Shown here: positions 17,326 through 27,432 of the stretch, piece by piece
How positions within the stretch are numbered: the first letter of the stretch is position 1
Layout of the letters: every line of letters begins with the position of its first letter
NCBI GenBank assembly: GCA_943788235.1
Contig: CALSPM010000002.1
Location: 595,983-659,982, forward strand
DNA: 64,000 nucleotides
From: an uncultured Cyclobacteriaceae bacterium
Lineage (GTDB): Bacteria > Bacteroidota > Bacteroidia > Cytophagales > Cyclobacteriaceae
Direction: 5' to 3'
Notes under the pieces: generated by a model
The model's database searches: none
Told to the model about the DNA's origin: nothing
What the model saw: only the letters and a program-made list of their open reading frames with translations
Program-made: the position numbers and the translations under genes

Positions 17326-18249
17326 TCAATAACCTTTTATCCTATCCACCAAAATTTCAGGCAATTCCCCTATTATTACGCGCTTATGGGACGTGATAAT
17401 TTGGGGCACAGCCTCATTGATTTTTGTAACTACAGCAATGTGAGGAGTTATCATTATTTTGGGGTGGTCCCAAAGAGAACTTTGCTTCGGAAGGGGCTCT
17501 TCAGGAAATACATCTAAAAATGCACCAGACAATTGCTCATTTTCAATGGCTTCCATAATGTCATCATTAACTTGATGATGTCCTCTTGCGACGTTAATTA
17601 AATAAGTCCCTTTATTAAGTTTATCAAACAATTTTTTAGATAAAATGCCCCGTGTTGATTCCGTTGCAGGGAGCATAACGACTAAAATATTGATTTTACT
17701 GAGAAATAGATCCAGTTCAGCATTGAGATAACTCACTACATGAGGAATATTTTTTCTCGATTGACTTAATCCAAATACTTTGAATCCCAGATAATTCAGC
17801 TTTTCAGCTAGGTCAGCGCCTAAAGCACCCAGCCCCATGATTCCTACATTCATTTCTCGCTCAGGATTAGGCTCTTGATCCCAAACCTTATTTGATTGGT
17901 CTATCAAATACTTATCAAATTGCCGTTGATGATGTAAAATAGCTCCAATACAAAAATTGGACATCGGGCCACTCAGTCCTTCACCGATGATCCGAGTGAT
18001 CGATACCTGTCGAGGAATATCCGGATCATTCATGATGTGATCGACCCCCGCACCTAAAGAAGCAATCAATTTTAAATTAGGGAGTAGCTTGAAAAGTCCC
18101 GGTCTATGATTCCATACCACCGCCGTAGTGATTTTTTCAAGGTCTACCACATCATCATAACAATAGATCTCCAATTGATCATCATAAGATTTGAATGCCT
18201 TTAACCAAGGATTTAAATTTTTTGAGACCGAATCAATTAATATGGCCAT
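17326..18249 (-). CDS. D-2-hydroxyacid dehydrogenase (glyoxylate/hydroxypyruvate reductase A-like)
   Basis: 307 residues of the D-isomer-specific 2-hydroxyacid dehydrogenase family. The NAD-binding motif is VGIMGLGALGADLAEKLNYLG. The catalytic Arg lies in INVARGHH, the Glu in FPEEPLP and the His in DHPKIMITPHIA. The short, GhrA-like form without the N-terminal swapped extension suggests reduction of glyoxylate or hydroxypyruvate. It is cytoplasmic. It has its own upstream region (18250-18490) and ends at the OmpA gene start. Confidence 0.88.
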   Translation of the reverse strand: MAILIDSVSKNLNPWLKAFKSYDDQLEIYCYDDVVDLEKITTAVVWNHRPGLFKLLPNLKLIASLGAGVDHIMNDPDIPRQVSITRIIGEGLSGPMSNFCIGAILHHQRQFDKYLIDQSNKVWDQEPNPEREMNVGIMGLGALGADLAEKLNYLGFKVFGLSQSRKNIPHVVSYLNAELDLFLSKINILVVMLPATESTRGILSKKLFDKLNKGTYLINVARGHHQVNDDIMEAIENEQLSGAFLDVFPEEPLPKQSSLWDHPKIMITPHIAVVTKINEAVPQIITSHKRVIIGELPEILVDRIKGY

Positions 18250-18490
18250 TATATATTTTTAAGTACTTCAATAAGTCCAAATATAATTCATGAATCTAGC
18301 GTATATGGAGGGATATGCTATTTATATTTATAATTTATTCTAGGATCTGAATTTAATTAGATAACAAGTACCGGCTCGCTCAAACTAAATCTACTTTAAA
18401 TAAGGGATTAAGCATTTACATTAAATAAATTCCATTAATTTTGACCAGTTAATAAATCGTTTTTAAAATATTGAACAAATAAAAAACACT

Positions 18491-19351
18491 ATGTATAAAT
18501 TCATAACCTACAGCTTGATGATGCTCTTCATATTCACTGTGCAAGCACAAATTAATCTACCTGCTGGAAGTTCTGCAGCATCAGTTACGACAACGGTTGG
18601 TCTAACCGAGGTCTCCATATCCTATTTTAGACCTAAAATGAAAGGAAGAAAAATATTCGGTATTGATAGAGGTGCTTTACTTGAATATGGAGTTATGTGG
18701 CGCACAGGCGCTAATTCTGGAACAACCCTTACCTTAAGCACTCCGGCTAAAATAGGAGGCGTTGAGGTCCCTGCAGGCACTTACCTAATTATAACGACTC
18801 CGGGTGATAATCAATTTGATTTCATGCTTTATGGAGATCCTAGCATTGGATCAAACTTTTCTAAAATCAAAGCAGATCAAATTTTGGTCAACATGAAAGT
18901 GGATAATCTTAAATCCTCAACCATGATTGAGACCCTCACTTTCCAAATATCTGACCTATCGGCAGATAATACTAAGGCTAATATTCATTTTCAATGGGCT
19001 GATGCTTCTTGGAAAGTGCCCATGGAAGTCAGTTTTGATGAAATAGTTATGAAAGAAATTGCCAGCAAAACAAAGGTCAATTTATCAAACTATATGGCTG
19101 CTGCCAGTTATTATCTTGAAACAGGAAAAGATCTTAATCAGGCCTTGTCATGGGCCCAGCGTTTTCTTGCTGTTGAAAATAATCGCAGATACTTCTACCT
19201 CAGCAGGTTGGCCAAAATCCAAGCGGGTCTAGGCATGAAAAAAGAAGCCATCAAGACCTCAGAAGAATCCCTTGAAAAAGCAAAAACTGCGGGTGACGGC
19301 GCTTATATCAAAAGCAACGAAGCCTTCATTAAAGAATTGAAAAAGAAATAA
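18491..19351 (+). CDS. DUF2911 domain protein with TPR-like C-terminus
   Basis: 286 residues with a signal peptide to VQAQ. The DUF2911 domain covers ~25-180 and shows VGLTEVSISYFRPKMKGRKIFG, GVMWRTGANSGTTLTLSTP (the hallmark WRTGAN) and GGVEVPAGTYLI. The C-terminal ~80 residues look like TPR helices (ALSWAQRFLAVENNRR, KEAIKTSEESLEKAK). DUF2911 proteins are abundant in Bacteroidota and have no assigned function; export is predicted. TAATTTTG at 18436-18443 matches the -7 promoter consensus but lacks an obvious -33 TTG. Confidence 0.85.
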   Translation: MYKFITYSLMMLFIFTVQAQINLPAGSSAASVTTTVGLTEVSISYFRPKMKGRKIFGIDRGALLEYGVMWRTGANSGTTLTLSTPAKIGGVEVPAGTYLIITTPGDNQFDFMLYGDPSIGSNFSKIKADQILVNMKVDNLKSSTMIETLTFQISDLSADNTKANIHFQWADASWKVPMEVSFDEIVMKEIASKTKVNLSNYMAAASYYLETGKDLNQALSWAQRFLAVENNRRYFYLSRLAKIQAGLGMKKEAIKTSEESLEKAKTAGDGAYIKSNEAFIKELKKK

Positions 19352-19368
19352 GGTCAAACTTTAGTGTT

Positions 19369-19414
19369 AAAAAGGCAGATTCCAAGCATTCAAGCTTGAA
19401 AATCGCCTTTTTTT
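19369..19414. terminator. Bidirectional Rho-independent terminator
   Basis: AAAAAGGC-GATT pairs with AATC-GCCTTTTT, with an inner CAAGC/GCTTG stem and T runs on both sides. It lies between the convergent DUF2911 and symporter genes. Confidence 0.85.
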
Positions 19415-19426
19415 GAGTTTTTACTT

Positions 19427-21130
19427 CTAATTCATAGCCCTAGGTTTTTCTTGCATAAAGCTAAATAGCCAAGCCAATACAACCGTCAGAAGAACCCCAA
19501 TGGCATTATACCATAAATAACCAATCGAAAAGTAACCATTCACGTTTAGGAAATGACAAACAATCACCACAGATTCTGCCATTATTGCAGCGATAAAGAC
19601 TGAATTTCCTTGGACACGTTTGATAAAAAATGCGACAAGAAAAATACCTAAAATGGTTCCATAGAAAACAGAGCCAATAATATTTACGGTCTCTATTAGG
19701 TTTTCAGAATCACTCGCAATAAAGGCAAACATGATCGCCAAAACACCCCATATAAAAGTGATCCATTTGGATGCCATCAGATAGTTTTTATCCGTATCTT
19801 CCCTTTTAATAATTCTTTGATAAAGGTCAACCGTACTCGTACTGGCCAAAGAATTGAGTTCAGAAGAGGTAGAGGACATAGAAGCAGAGAGAATAACTGC
19901 AATCAATAAGCCAATAAATCCATGCGGTAAATAATTAAGAATAAAGGTTAAAAAGATATAATCTGAATCTTTAGTAGCCAATTCGGGATCTACTTCATTA
20001 ATTAAATCTTTTACCTTATTCCGCATGACTTCTTGCTGTGCATCAATGCTGATCAAGTCGTCCTTAAATTTCAGCTTTTTTGTGGCATTTTCTTCTTCAG
20101 TATAAGATAACGTAAGATTCTTACGCTCTAAAATCAAATCATTATAGGAATTTTCAATAGTAATCAGTTGATCGTTTGCCCAACTTTCTCTAATGAGCTC
20201 CAACGATTGATCATTGAAATGTATGGGTGGCGTATAGAAGATATAAAAAACATAAACCATGACACCTACAAAAAGGATAAAGAATTGCATGGGAATTTTC
20301 AAAATGGCATTAAACATCAATCCCATACGACTTTCCCTTACATTTTTTCCTCCTAAATACCGCTGAACCTGACTTTGATCTGTGCCAAAATACGACAATT
20401 GTAAAACCAAACCTGCCATTAATCCAGACCAAATAGTATACCTTTTCTGAAAACTAAAATCAAAGTCAATGGCATCTGTTTTATCAAGAATTCCAGCAAC
20501 TTCTACAGCATCCCTTAAGCTGATAAAATCAATTACATAATAAAGAATATATCCAAAAGCAACGAACATCCCTCCCATGATGACACCCATCTGCTGCTTT
20601 TGGGTAATACTCACAGCTTGAGTTCCTCCAGAAACCGTATAGATGATTACCAAAATACCCGTACCCAAAATAGTAAAGGAAAGATTCCATCCCAAAATCG
20701 TGGACAAAATAATAGAGGGGGCATAAATCGTAATACCTGCAGCCAAACCTCTTTGAATCAGAAACAAGAAGGCACCTAATAATCTCGTTTTAAGATCAAA
20801 TCTTCGTTCAAGGTATTCATAGGCCGTATAAACCTTCAGTTTATAATAAATGGGAATGAAAAATACAGATACAATGATCAGTGCTAACGGCAGTCCAAAG
20901 TAATTTTGAACAAAGCCCATACCACTTGCATAGGCCTGTCCTGGTGTTGAAATAAAGGTAATTGCACTGGCCTGGGTGGCCATCACCGATAATCCAATCA
21001 TCCCCCATTTCATCTTATGATTTCCCAGCAAATAGCTCTCTATATTATGTTGCCCTCTTGTTTTCCAGACACCAAAAGTAACAATGGAAAGCAGGGTCAG
21101 TGTCAGTACTAAGAAATCAATTTGATTCAT
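19427..21130 (-). CDS. Sodium:solute symporter (SSS family)
   Basis: 567 residues with about 13-14 transmembrane helices typical of the SSS family. Visible parts are MATQASAITFISTPGQAY near helix 2, GGTQAVSITQKQQ, SYFGTDQSQVQRYLGGK (the Q-x-QRxL signature) and ILSASMSSTSSELNSLASTSTVDLYQRI (helix 8 sodium site). An extra soluble insert of ~90 residues around 300-390 is mostly charged coiled coil. It is placed after the PIG-L deacetylase gene, so uptake of a deacetylated or amino sugar is possible, but the substrate cannot be told from sequence. Confidence 0.9.
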   Translation of the reverse strand: MNQIDFLVLTLTLLSIVTFGVWKTRGQHNIESYLLGNHKMKWGMIGLSVMATQASAITFISTPGQAYASGMGFVQNYFGLPLALIIVSVFFIPIYYKLKVYTAYEYLERRFDLKTRLLGAFLFLIQRGLAAGITIYAPSIILSTILGWNLSFTILGTGILVIIYTVSGGTQAVSITQKQQMGVIMGGMFVAFGYILYYVIDFISLRDAVEVAGILDKTDAIDFDFSFQKRYTIWSGLMAGLVLQLSYFGTDQSQVQRYLGGKNVRESRMGLMFNAILKIPMQFFILFVGVMVYVFYIFYTPPIHFNDQSLELIRESWANDQLITIENSYNDLILERKNLTLSYTEEENATKKLKFKDDLISIDAQQEVMRNKVKDLINEVDPELATKDSDYIFLTFILNYLPHGFIGLLIAVILSASMSSTSSELNSLASTSTVDLYQRIIKREDTDKNYLMASKWITFIWGVLAIMFAFIASDSENLIETVNIIGSVFYGTILGIFLVAFFIKRVQGNSVFIAAIMAESVVIVCHFLNVNGYFSIGYLWYNAIGVLLTVVLAWLFSFMQEKPRAMN

Positions 21131-21231
21131 TTAATAATTAGACTTTGAAATGAAGCATGGTGAGAGATTAGGTAGCATCTGAAAAAATCCTTTTTTTTAT
21201 TCATTGATATTCAATTATCATAACAAATACA

Positions 21232-23723
21232 TCATTTCTGACCCATAGAAATTAAATTAGTGAACATTCGATAAGCCCCTTCTACACCTGCAGGAAGCTC
21301 TCTGAACCATGAATAACCACTATAAATATAATAGCCTTCTCCGTGACTTGCCACGAGTAACCCTCCCTCTTTAGGAGATTCTCCAGGATCATTTGAACTT
21401 AAAATAGGCATGAATTTCTCATCCCATTCAGAGCAAAAATACAAACCTCTCTCTTGTACCCATCCATCAAAATCATGCATCGTAATTTTATTGGGGAAAT
21501 TCATAGACCTATGTCTTGGCGCAAGAATCCTTACAGGAGCGGTTTCTACAGAGACACGATCCCTTGACAATAATAATGGATAAGGAGCGATTTCTTGGGT
21601 TACTAAATTTCTATTGGTATTATACTGAACGATTACGGTTCCTCCTTTAAAGCAATAATCAAAAAGTTCTTGGTTTTTGTAAGCCAGCCATTCAACGGTA
21701 TTAAAGGCACGAACCCCCAATATAATCGCATCAAACTGCATCAAATGATCAACGGTCACATCGTCTTTATCCAACAAGCTCACCTGATATCCAATTTGTC
21801 TCAATAAATTTGGAAGCATATCTCCCGCACCTTCAATGTAGCCAATAGATTTACTTACCTTAGCCATATTTAATTTAATCAAATCAATTTTAGCCGGCTT
21901 CAGTACAGTTTGAACAGGAATATGATTGTAAGCAATAATTTGAACTTGCTGATTGGAAATATTCCCATCATCAGAAACAAAATAAGCTTTTAAATCACCT
22001 GAATTGGCCTTATATTTTGGTTTAATATTGATACTTATCAAGCGCTCTTCATTCTTCAATGAAATAAATAAGGCTGAATCATTGATGTCCGTTTGCCAAT
22101 CTTTTGGAACGACTACATGAAGCTTACCGGAAACATTATCCTTCCCTGCTACTAATCGTAGATCTATCCGTTTATCATTATCATTAGAAAATACTACATT
22201 GTCAACCGATAAATTGATGGCTACATCAGGTACGATCGCGATAGGTCGATAAACTTCACCATCGACAGGATCTGTAAATTTGTGATGAATAGGTTGTACT
22301 AATTCCAAATATTGGTTTCCTATGGCTAAAGTAAATCTTGCCTTTAATATCGGCTCATTGGTCGCACCGCCAATTTGATCTTTATTAGCTACATGGTACA
22401 TTCCCAGCGTACCCTTTTCGTTTAACCAATAAGGTGTGGTCATGGCAATAGAATCAGGAATTTTTAATGAATAGTCATTCACGATTTTCTGATTGTAAAG
22501 CATCACTTGATCCAACTCAACATTATAACCCCCATGGTTCGATGGTCAATTCAATTAATTTTATAGGAAAGTCTATCCTGTTAATGGCTTCTATACTCAG
22601 CTTTACCGTCTCTCCTCTTGCATAACTATAATCATCTGAAATGACTTCTAAATAAGTACCCGTGATTGCCATAATGGTCTGATTGATTTCATTCAATTTG
22701 ATTTCCTTCCAATATTGATCGGACATTTTGAGCAACTCTTGTCTTGCTTTCAACAGATAGCCCAAAGTTGGTTTTGGATTCTCCACTTTATAAACTTCTT
22801 GGGCTTCTAATAAGAATTGCGCCATTTTTTGACTTTTTTCAACCCTTTTCCAGGAAGTATCAATACCCCCAAAAACATCAGTATGAGAACTATCTCCTCG
22901 CCATAATTCTAAATATTCAAGCTCATCACCTCTTGAACCTGTCGATCCAAATCCTTGACTTTTATGCATACTGCGGCTTTGAGCAGCCATCTCGGTATAT
23001 GAAATTCCTAAATTAGGATTGTAAATACCTACATTGATTGAATATAACCCTTCGGGGTTAAACTTAATCTTGTTCCTTGCGTAAAACCAGGAGCTGGTAT
23101 TCCAAAAAAGCTTTTTAGGTTGCCATACCTCAATCGTTTTCAGCTGATCTGGATAAACGCTGGAATCACCCGCCAAGTCAAATGCCTCTAAAGCCAATAA
23201 GGCGGAAGTAGTATGATGACCATGGGTGGTACCTGATAAGGTATTAAATCTTGTGATGATGACATCCGGCTTAACGGTCCTGATCACCCGAACAAAATCT
23301 CTTAAGACTTTTTCCTTATCCCAAATGGACAAAGTCTCCATTGGAGTTTTGGAATAACCAAAATCATTGGCTCTAGAAAAAAATTGGGTGCCTCCGTCTA
23401 TTCGCCTAGCCTCAAGTAATTCTTGTGTCCTGATCAAGCCCAAGTTTTCACGTATTTCAGGACCAATCAGATTCTGTCCCCCATCCCCACGAGTCGCTGA
23501 TAAATAAGCGGTATTGAATAACTTTTCATTGGCATAATAGGCTATCAGTCTTGTGTTTTCGTCATCTGGATGTGCCGCTACATACAATACCGAACCCAAC
23601 ACATTCAATTTTTTTTAATAATTGTTTGACTTCCCCTGAAGGAATTCTTTGAACGGATTGTGCGGCTAACGAGCTGATCAATAACCAGCAACTCAAGGTA
23701 ATTATACTACGTAGAAAATGCAT
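21232..23723 (-). pseudogene. PIG-L family deacetylase, broken by two homopolymer frameshifts
   Basis: Read across two shifts, this is one ~830-residue exported protein. A signal peptide (MHFLRSIITL..., start 23723) runs into an A8 run (plus strand T8 at 23609-23616), where the frame changes. The PIG-L domain then follows in a second frame (AAHPDDEN zinc motif, HGHHTTSALL) to 22523. A G5 run (C5 at 22529-22533) shifts again into the C-terminal half, 21232-22515 (sugar-binding-like beta domains and a ThuA/GATase-like tail, MQFDAIILGVRAFN). PIG-L enzymes deacetylate N-acetylglucosaminyl groups. Both lesions are single-nucleotide changes in homopolymers, so a sequencing error is as likely as real inactivation. 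The intact relative may be functional. Confidence 0.8.
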
Positions 23724-24062
23724 ATAAAAAATTAATCGATGTCATTCAAGCAAGTTAAAGACCAAAGCGACATGAAAAACTGAGCTTTGTATGTCAAAGA
23801 TAAGCAGCCTAATGAAGAATAGAAATGAAAACCCCTTTTTAAGGATGTACGGCTAATGCAGAAAACAAGAAATTTATATAAAATCAATGATAGAAACCAA
23901 AAAATTATTTAAATTGAAAAAATTATTTATTTATTCCTCCTAGTAAATAGTTCCCTCATAACTGACGATCTAATGAGCCGTACATAGCGACATAAAGGGA
24001 TAATATTTAGCAGATTCAATTTGTTTTTTAGCTTAAAATAAATAATTTTCAAAGATAATAGG
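23724..24062. other. Divergent intergenic region with a spaced inverted repeat
   Basis: 339 bp, AT-rich, no gene seen. It holds a perfect 10-bp inverted repeat, ATGTACGGCT at 23845-23854 and AGCCGTACAT at 23976-23985, 121 bp apart. These GC-richer words stand out against the AT background. It separates the PIG-L gene (minus) from the lipid cluster (plus). Confidence 0.6.
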
Positions 24063-24783
24063 TTGCAAAAATTAATCGAAAACATCCTTTTTGACTTTTC
24101 CTATTTATTGTTGTGTGCCCTATCGATCGGGTATTTCATGGTACTTTACTTTGGGGTAGGTGCGCTATTCTTATTTGCTTGTAAAGGATTAGAACGTGTG
24201 AAGCTCCTACATAAAATAGAATTAAAACCGGTAGAAAAAAAAACAGATAACTTTCGAAATAGCACATTCAATAAAATCGATCCTCATTTTTGGCTTTTCT
24301 ATAAGCCCTGTAATTTATCTTGTTCGGACAGATTTCATATTGCTATTGCCAAATACCTGGCTGAATATAATGCTAGGAATTGTGCTACTCACACTTTGGA
24401 ATGAAGTTCATTTTTTTGTTGTTCACCGCCTTATGCATTTCGATTTTTTCATGAGGCATATTCATTTCATTCATCATAAATCAAGAATCCCAACGGTTTA
24501 CTCAGTTTACAGTTTCCATTGGTTTGAAGCATTTTTACTAAGTACAGTCCCTCTAACGATACTCCCATTTATTCCTTTTTCAATAGTGGCGGTGTTCATC
24601 TATCCATTTGTAAGTATCTTACTGAATTTCGCGGGTCATTGTAATTACCGTTTTGGTAATGGAAAGAGAGACCAATGGTTAAATTTTGGAACTGCGCACA
24701 ATACACATCACACAAAAGGCAGAAAAAATTACGGCTTTGCCCTCAATTTTTTGGACAAATTATTTTCTAGACTAAATAAATAA
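24063..24783 (+). pseudogene. Fatty acid hydroxylase/sterol desaturase family, one frameshift
   Basis: About 240 residues when read across a frameshift in an A9 run at 24235-24243. Removing one A joins EKK to QITFEIAHSIKSILIFG in the frame that continues through the catalytic domain. The three histidine clusters are intact: HRLMH, HFIHH and HNTHH, with FAGHCNYRFG between. The N-terminal part has two hydrophobic segments; the start is a TTG. These membrane diiron enzymes hydroxylate or desaturate lipids or sterols. It is 4 bp before the ketosynthase-fusion reading and starts the lipid cluster. The lesion may be real or a homopolymer error. No ATG start in this frame was found. Confidence 0.75.
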
Positions 24784-24787
24784 AAAC

Positions 24788-26637
24788 ATGGAAGAGGTCT
24801 ATATCATAAGTTCGGGTATTTTTTTACCCAATGAGCCCATTTCAAATTATGAAATGTAAGACTATTTGGGCCGAATCAATGGGAAAAATAGCTCTGTTAA
24901 AGACCGTATTTAAGACAAAATGGTATAAATAATCGATATTATGCGCTAAATAAGGCACAAAAAAGCACGCATTCCAATACTCAATTAGCCGTTCATTCGA
25001 TCAATCAAGCAGTCAAAAGAAGCCCCCTTGGATCAAAAGACATTCAGCTCTTAACCACTGGAACTACACAAGGAGATTTGCCCATACCAGGGTTTGCTAG
25101 TATGGTGCATGCCCAGTTGGATTTTAAGAGATGTGAATTAGCTAGTTTTCAAAGTGTCTGTGCCAGTGGTATGATGGCCTTAAAAAACGCTTTCCTTCAA
25201 TTAAAAATTGGAGAAAAACAAAATGCAGTTTGTGTTGGCAGTGAATTTGCCAGTAGGCTGTTTAAGTCCTCTAGGTTCGAAGCCCAAGGACTAAAATCAT
25301 TGCCGTTTGAATCAGAATTTTTAAGATGGATGCTCTCAGATGGGGCCGGCGCCTTTGTATTGCAAAATAAAAAAAACAAGAACGGGATTTCTTTAAAAAT
25401 AGAATGGATTGACATCAAATCTCATGCCAATGAATTTCCAGTTTGTATGTTTACAGGCAAAAATAATAACAAAGATGAAGATGAGCTTAGCTGGTTAGAT
25501 TACCCCAGCTATGAGCAGGCTTCCCAAGCAGGAGTCCTCAATTTAAAGCAAGATACGAGGTTATTAGAAAAGGTTATAGAAACAGGCGTGGCACATTATT
25601 TCGAGCTTATTGACAAGGGAAAAATTGATAGAGATAAAATTGTCTGGCTTTGCTGTCATTATTCGTCAGAAATATTCAAAGGTCCTATAAAAGAATTAAT
25701 GCGCAAAGGTGGGGGAGAAATTGCGGATGAAAAATGGTTCGGAAATTTGATAACTAAAGGCAATACGGGCGCTGCTTCTATATTCATCATGTTGGAAGAG
25801 CTCATGTATTCGGGGAAACTAAAAAAAGGAGATACCATTTTGTGTATGGTTCCTGAAAGCGGTCGATTCATTACTTCTTTTATGCAGTTAACAGTGGCAA
25901 ATAATGAGAGGAAAGAGATAAAGAGCTATCCGATAAGGGACATAGAAGCACCTCAACTGATCATCCAAAAAAATGATGTTTCAGAATGGTTGGTTAGACA
26001 ATTGACACAGATATGGATTAATTTTGAAACTGACCTATTGAATACGGCCATTATAACTAAAATCCACGAAGGAAAACTAAGCTTGGCTGATTATAAGTTG
26101 TTATTGTTAGACATGAGGCAGCAAGTCATCGATGGGTCTCAATGGATCTCCCGGGCTGCATCTAATATTGATATTGATTTGTTCGAATTGAGGTCGGCCT
26201 TCATTAAGCATACAGCAACCGAGCACAAAGATTATCAAATGCTGGAAAAAAACTATGTAGCCTTAGGGGAACAAATAGAGACCATTCAATCAGGAGAAAA
26301 AAATATAGGATCCGTTGCCTTAAGCTCTTTCATGTTTCAGCAAGCAAGCAAACCCAACCCAATAGATTTATTAGGATCGATGTTTATTATTGAAGGAATT
26401 GGCAAGCGATTGGCTGGTTTTTGGGGAGAAATGATCAAGGATCAATTAAAGTTAACGCAAAATCAAGTATCATTTTTTACCTACCACGGCATGGCTGATG
26501 AAAACCATTTCCATAACTTAGAGAGAGCATTAAATCATCCAAAAATGAATATGACCGTGGCTAAAAACATTGTTAAAACGGCCAAGACTACGGCTAAACT
26601 TTATAAAATGCAATTAGAGGAATTAGGAAATTATTGA
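24788..26637 (+). pseudogene. Ketosynthase III fused to a heme-oxygenase-like diiron domain, N-terminus broken
   Basis: From ATG 24788 the frame encodes MEEVYIISSGIFLPN..., a normal KAS III start, but has TAA at 24857 and 24911 and a missing A in the run at 24917-24920. Thereafter a clean 520-codon frame runs to 26637. The KAS III triad is kept: Cys in FQSVCASGMM, His in WLCCHYSSE and Asn in KGNTGAASI. From ~residue 300 of the intact frame a second domain appears, with TATEHKDY, MFIIEGIGKRLAGFW and YHGMADENH. The last is an H-x3-D-x2-H pair typical of heme-oxygenase-like diiron oxidases (UndA-like). Inferred role: condense two acyl chains, then oxidise the product. Lesions affect only the first ~45 codons, so the protein is probably lost or much shortened here. 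Confidence 0.78.
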
Positions 26638-27428
26638 TGCTCAGCTTATTCATATTTTGCTTTATTTATTATTTAATTGCGGGAACCGTTATCGTATTAG
26701 GCTACCATAGATCTCTTACGCATCAGGCATTTAAGATGCGAAAATGGTTTGAATACCTTGTGGTAGTTTTAGGATTGCCTGCTGGCACTCCTATTCAATG
26801 GGTGGGCAATCACCGATTTCATCATGCACATCCAGATGTAGACATAGATCCCCACTCGCCTATTATTCACGGGTTATGGTACGCCCACAATGGCTGGTAT
26901 ATCAACTCTAAAAATGGACTGCTTTGTTTCTTATATGCACTGGCTGGGCCCATACGCTTTCTAATTGATGCTTGGAACAGGCCACGAACCAATCAAGAAT
27001 ACAATCATTTGGCCGTGGATATTGCTGCAAATCCATTTTATAGATATATATCACGCCCCTCCATCTATGGGATACTGCTCTTGATACATTGCCTTATACC
27101 ATTTACATTTGCTTATACGGTTTGGGGGTTTAGTGGTCTGATTGTATTGTGGATAGACCTTGTCATCATTTTCAATTTAGGAGATAGCATCAATAGTTTA
27201 GGTCATGAAAAAATAGATGAAGATACCAGTATGGTTAATCATACTGTTTTGGCTTTTTTTACATTTGGTGATGGGTACCATAAAGATCATCATAAAAATC
27301 CTGGTTCGGCCCGATTGGGATTTCAATCCAAACAGATCGATGTGGGCTGGGGAATTTTACTTGTTTTAAAATTCTTTAATTTAGTGTATGATATTAATAC
27401 ATTAGAAGCGCAAGAAAACCCAAGTTGA
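26637..27428 (+). CDS. Fatty acyl desaturase (stearoyl-CoA desaturase type)
   Basis: About 263 residues of the membrane diiron desaturase family. Three histidine boxes are intact: HRSLTH, HRFHH and HKDHH. It also has GLPAGTPIQWVGNHR, the DPHSP motif and NSLGHEK before the third box. Four or more transmembrane segments surround them. The ATG at 26637 overlaps the ketosynthase stop (TGATG), so translation is coupled; a TTG one codon earlier is less likely. It would introduce a double bond, probably delta-9 type, into an acyl chain. It appears intact while the two genes upstream carry lesions. Confidence 0.9.
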   Translation: MLSLFIFCFIYYLIAGTVIVLGYHRSLTHQAFKMRKWFEYLVVVLGLPAGTPIQWVGNHRFHHAHPDVDIDPHSPIIHGLWYAHNGWYINSKNGLLCFLYALAGPIRFLIDAWNRPRTNQEYNHLAVDIAANPFYRYISRPSIYGILLLIHCLIPFTFAYTVWGFSGLIVLWIDLVIIFNLGDSINSLGHEKIDEDTSMVNHTVLAFFTFGDGYHKDHHKNPGSARLGFQSKQIDVGWGILLVLKFFNLVYDINTLEAQENPS

Positions 27429-27432
27429 TCCT

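Noticed and set aside
24063-24404. The first hydroxylase fragment as an independent small membrane protein
   Set aside because: After the A9 run its frame yields a non-conserved tail, while the other frame gives a continuous family match.
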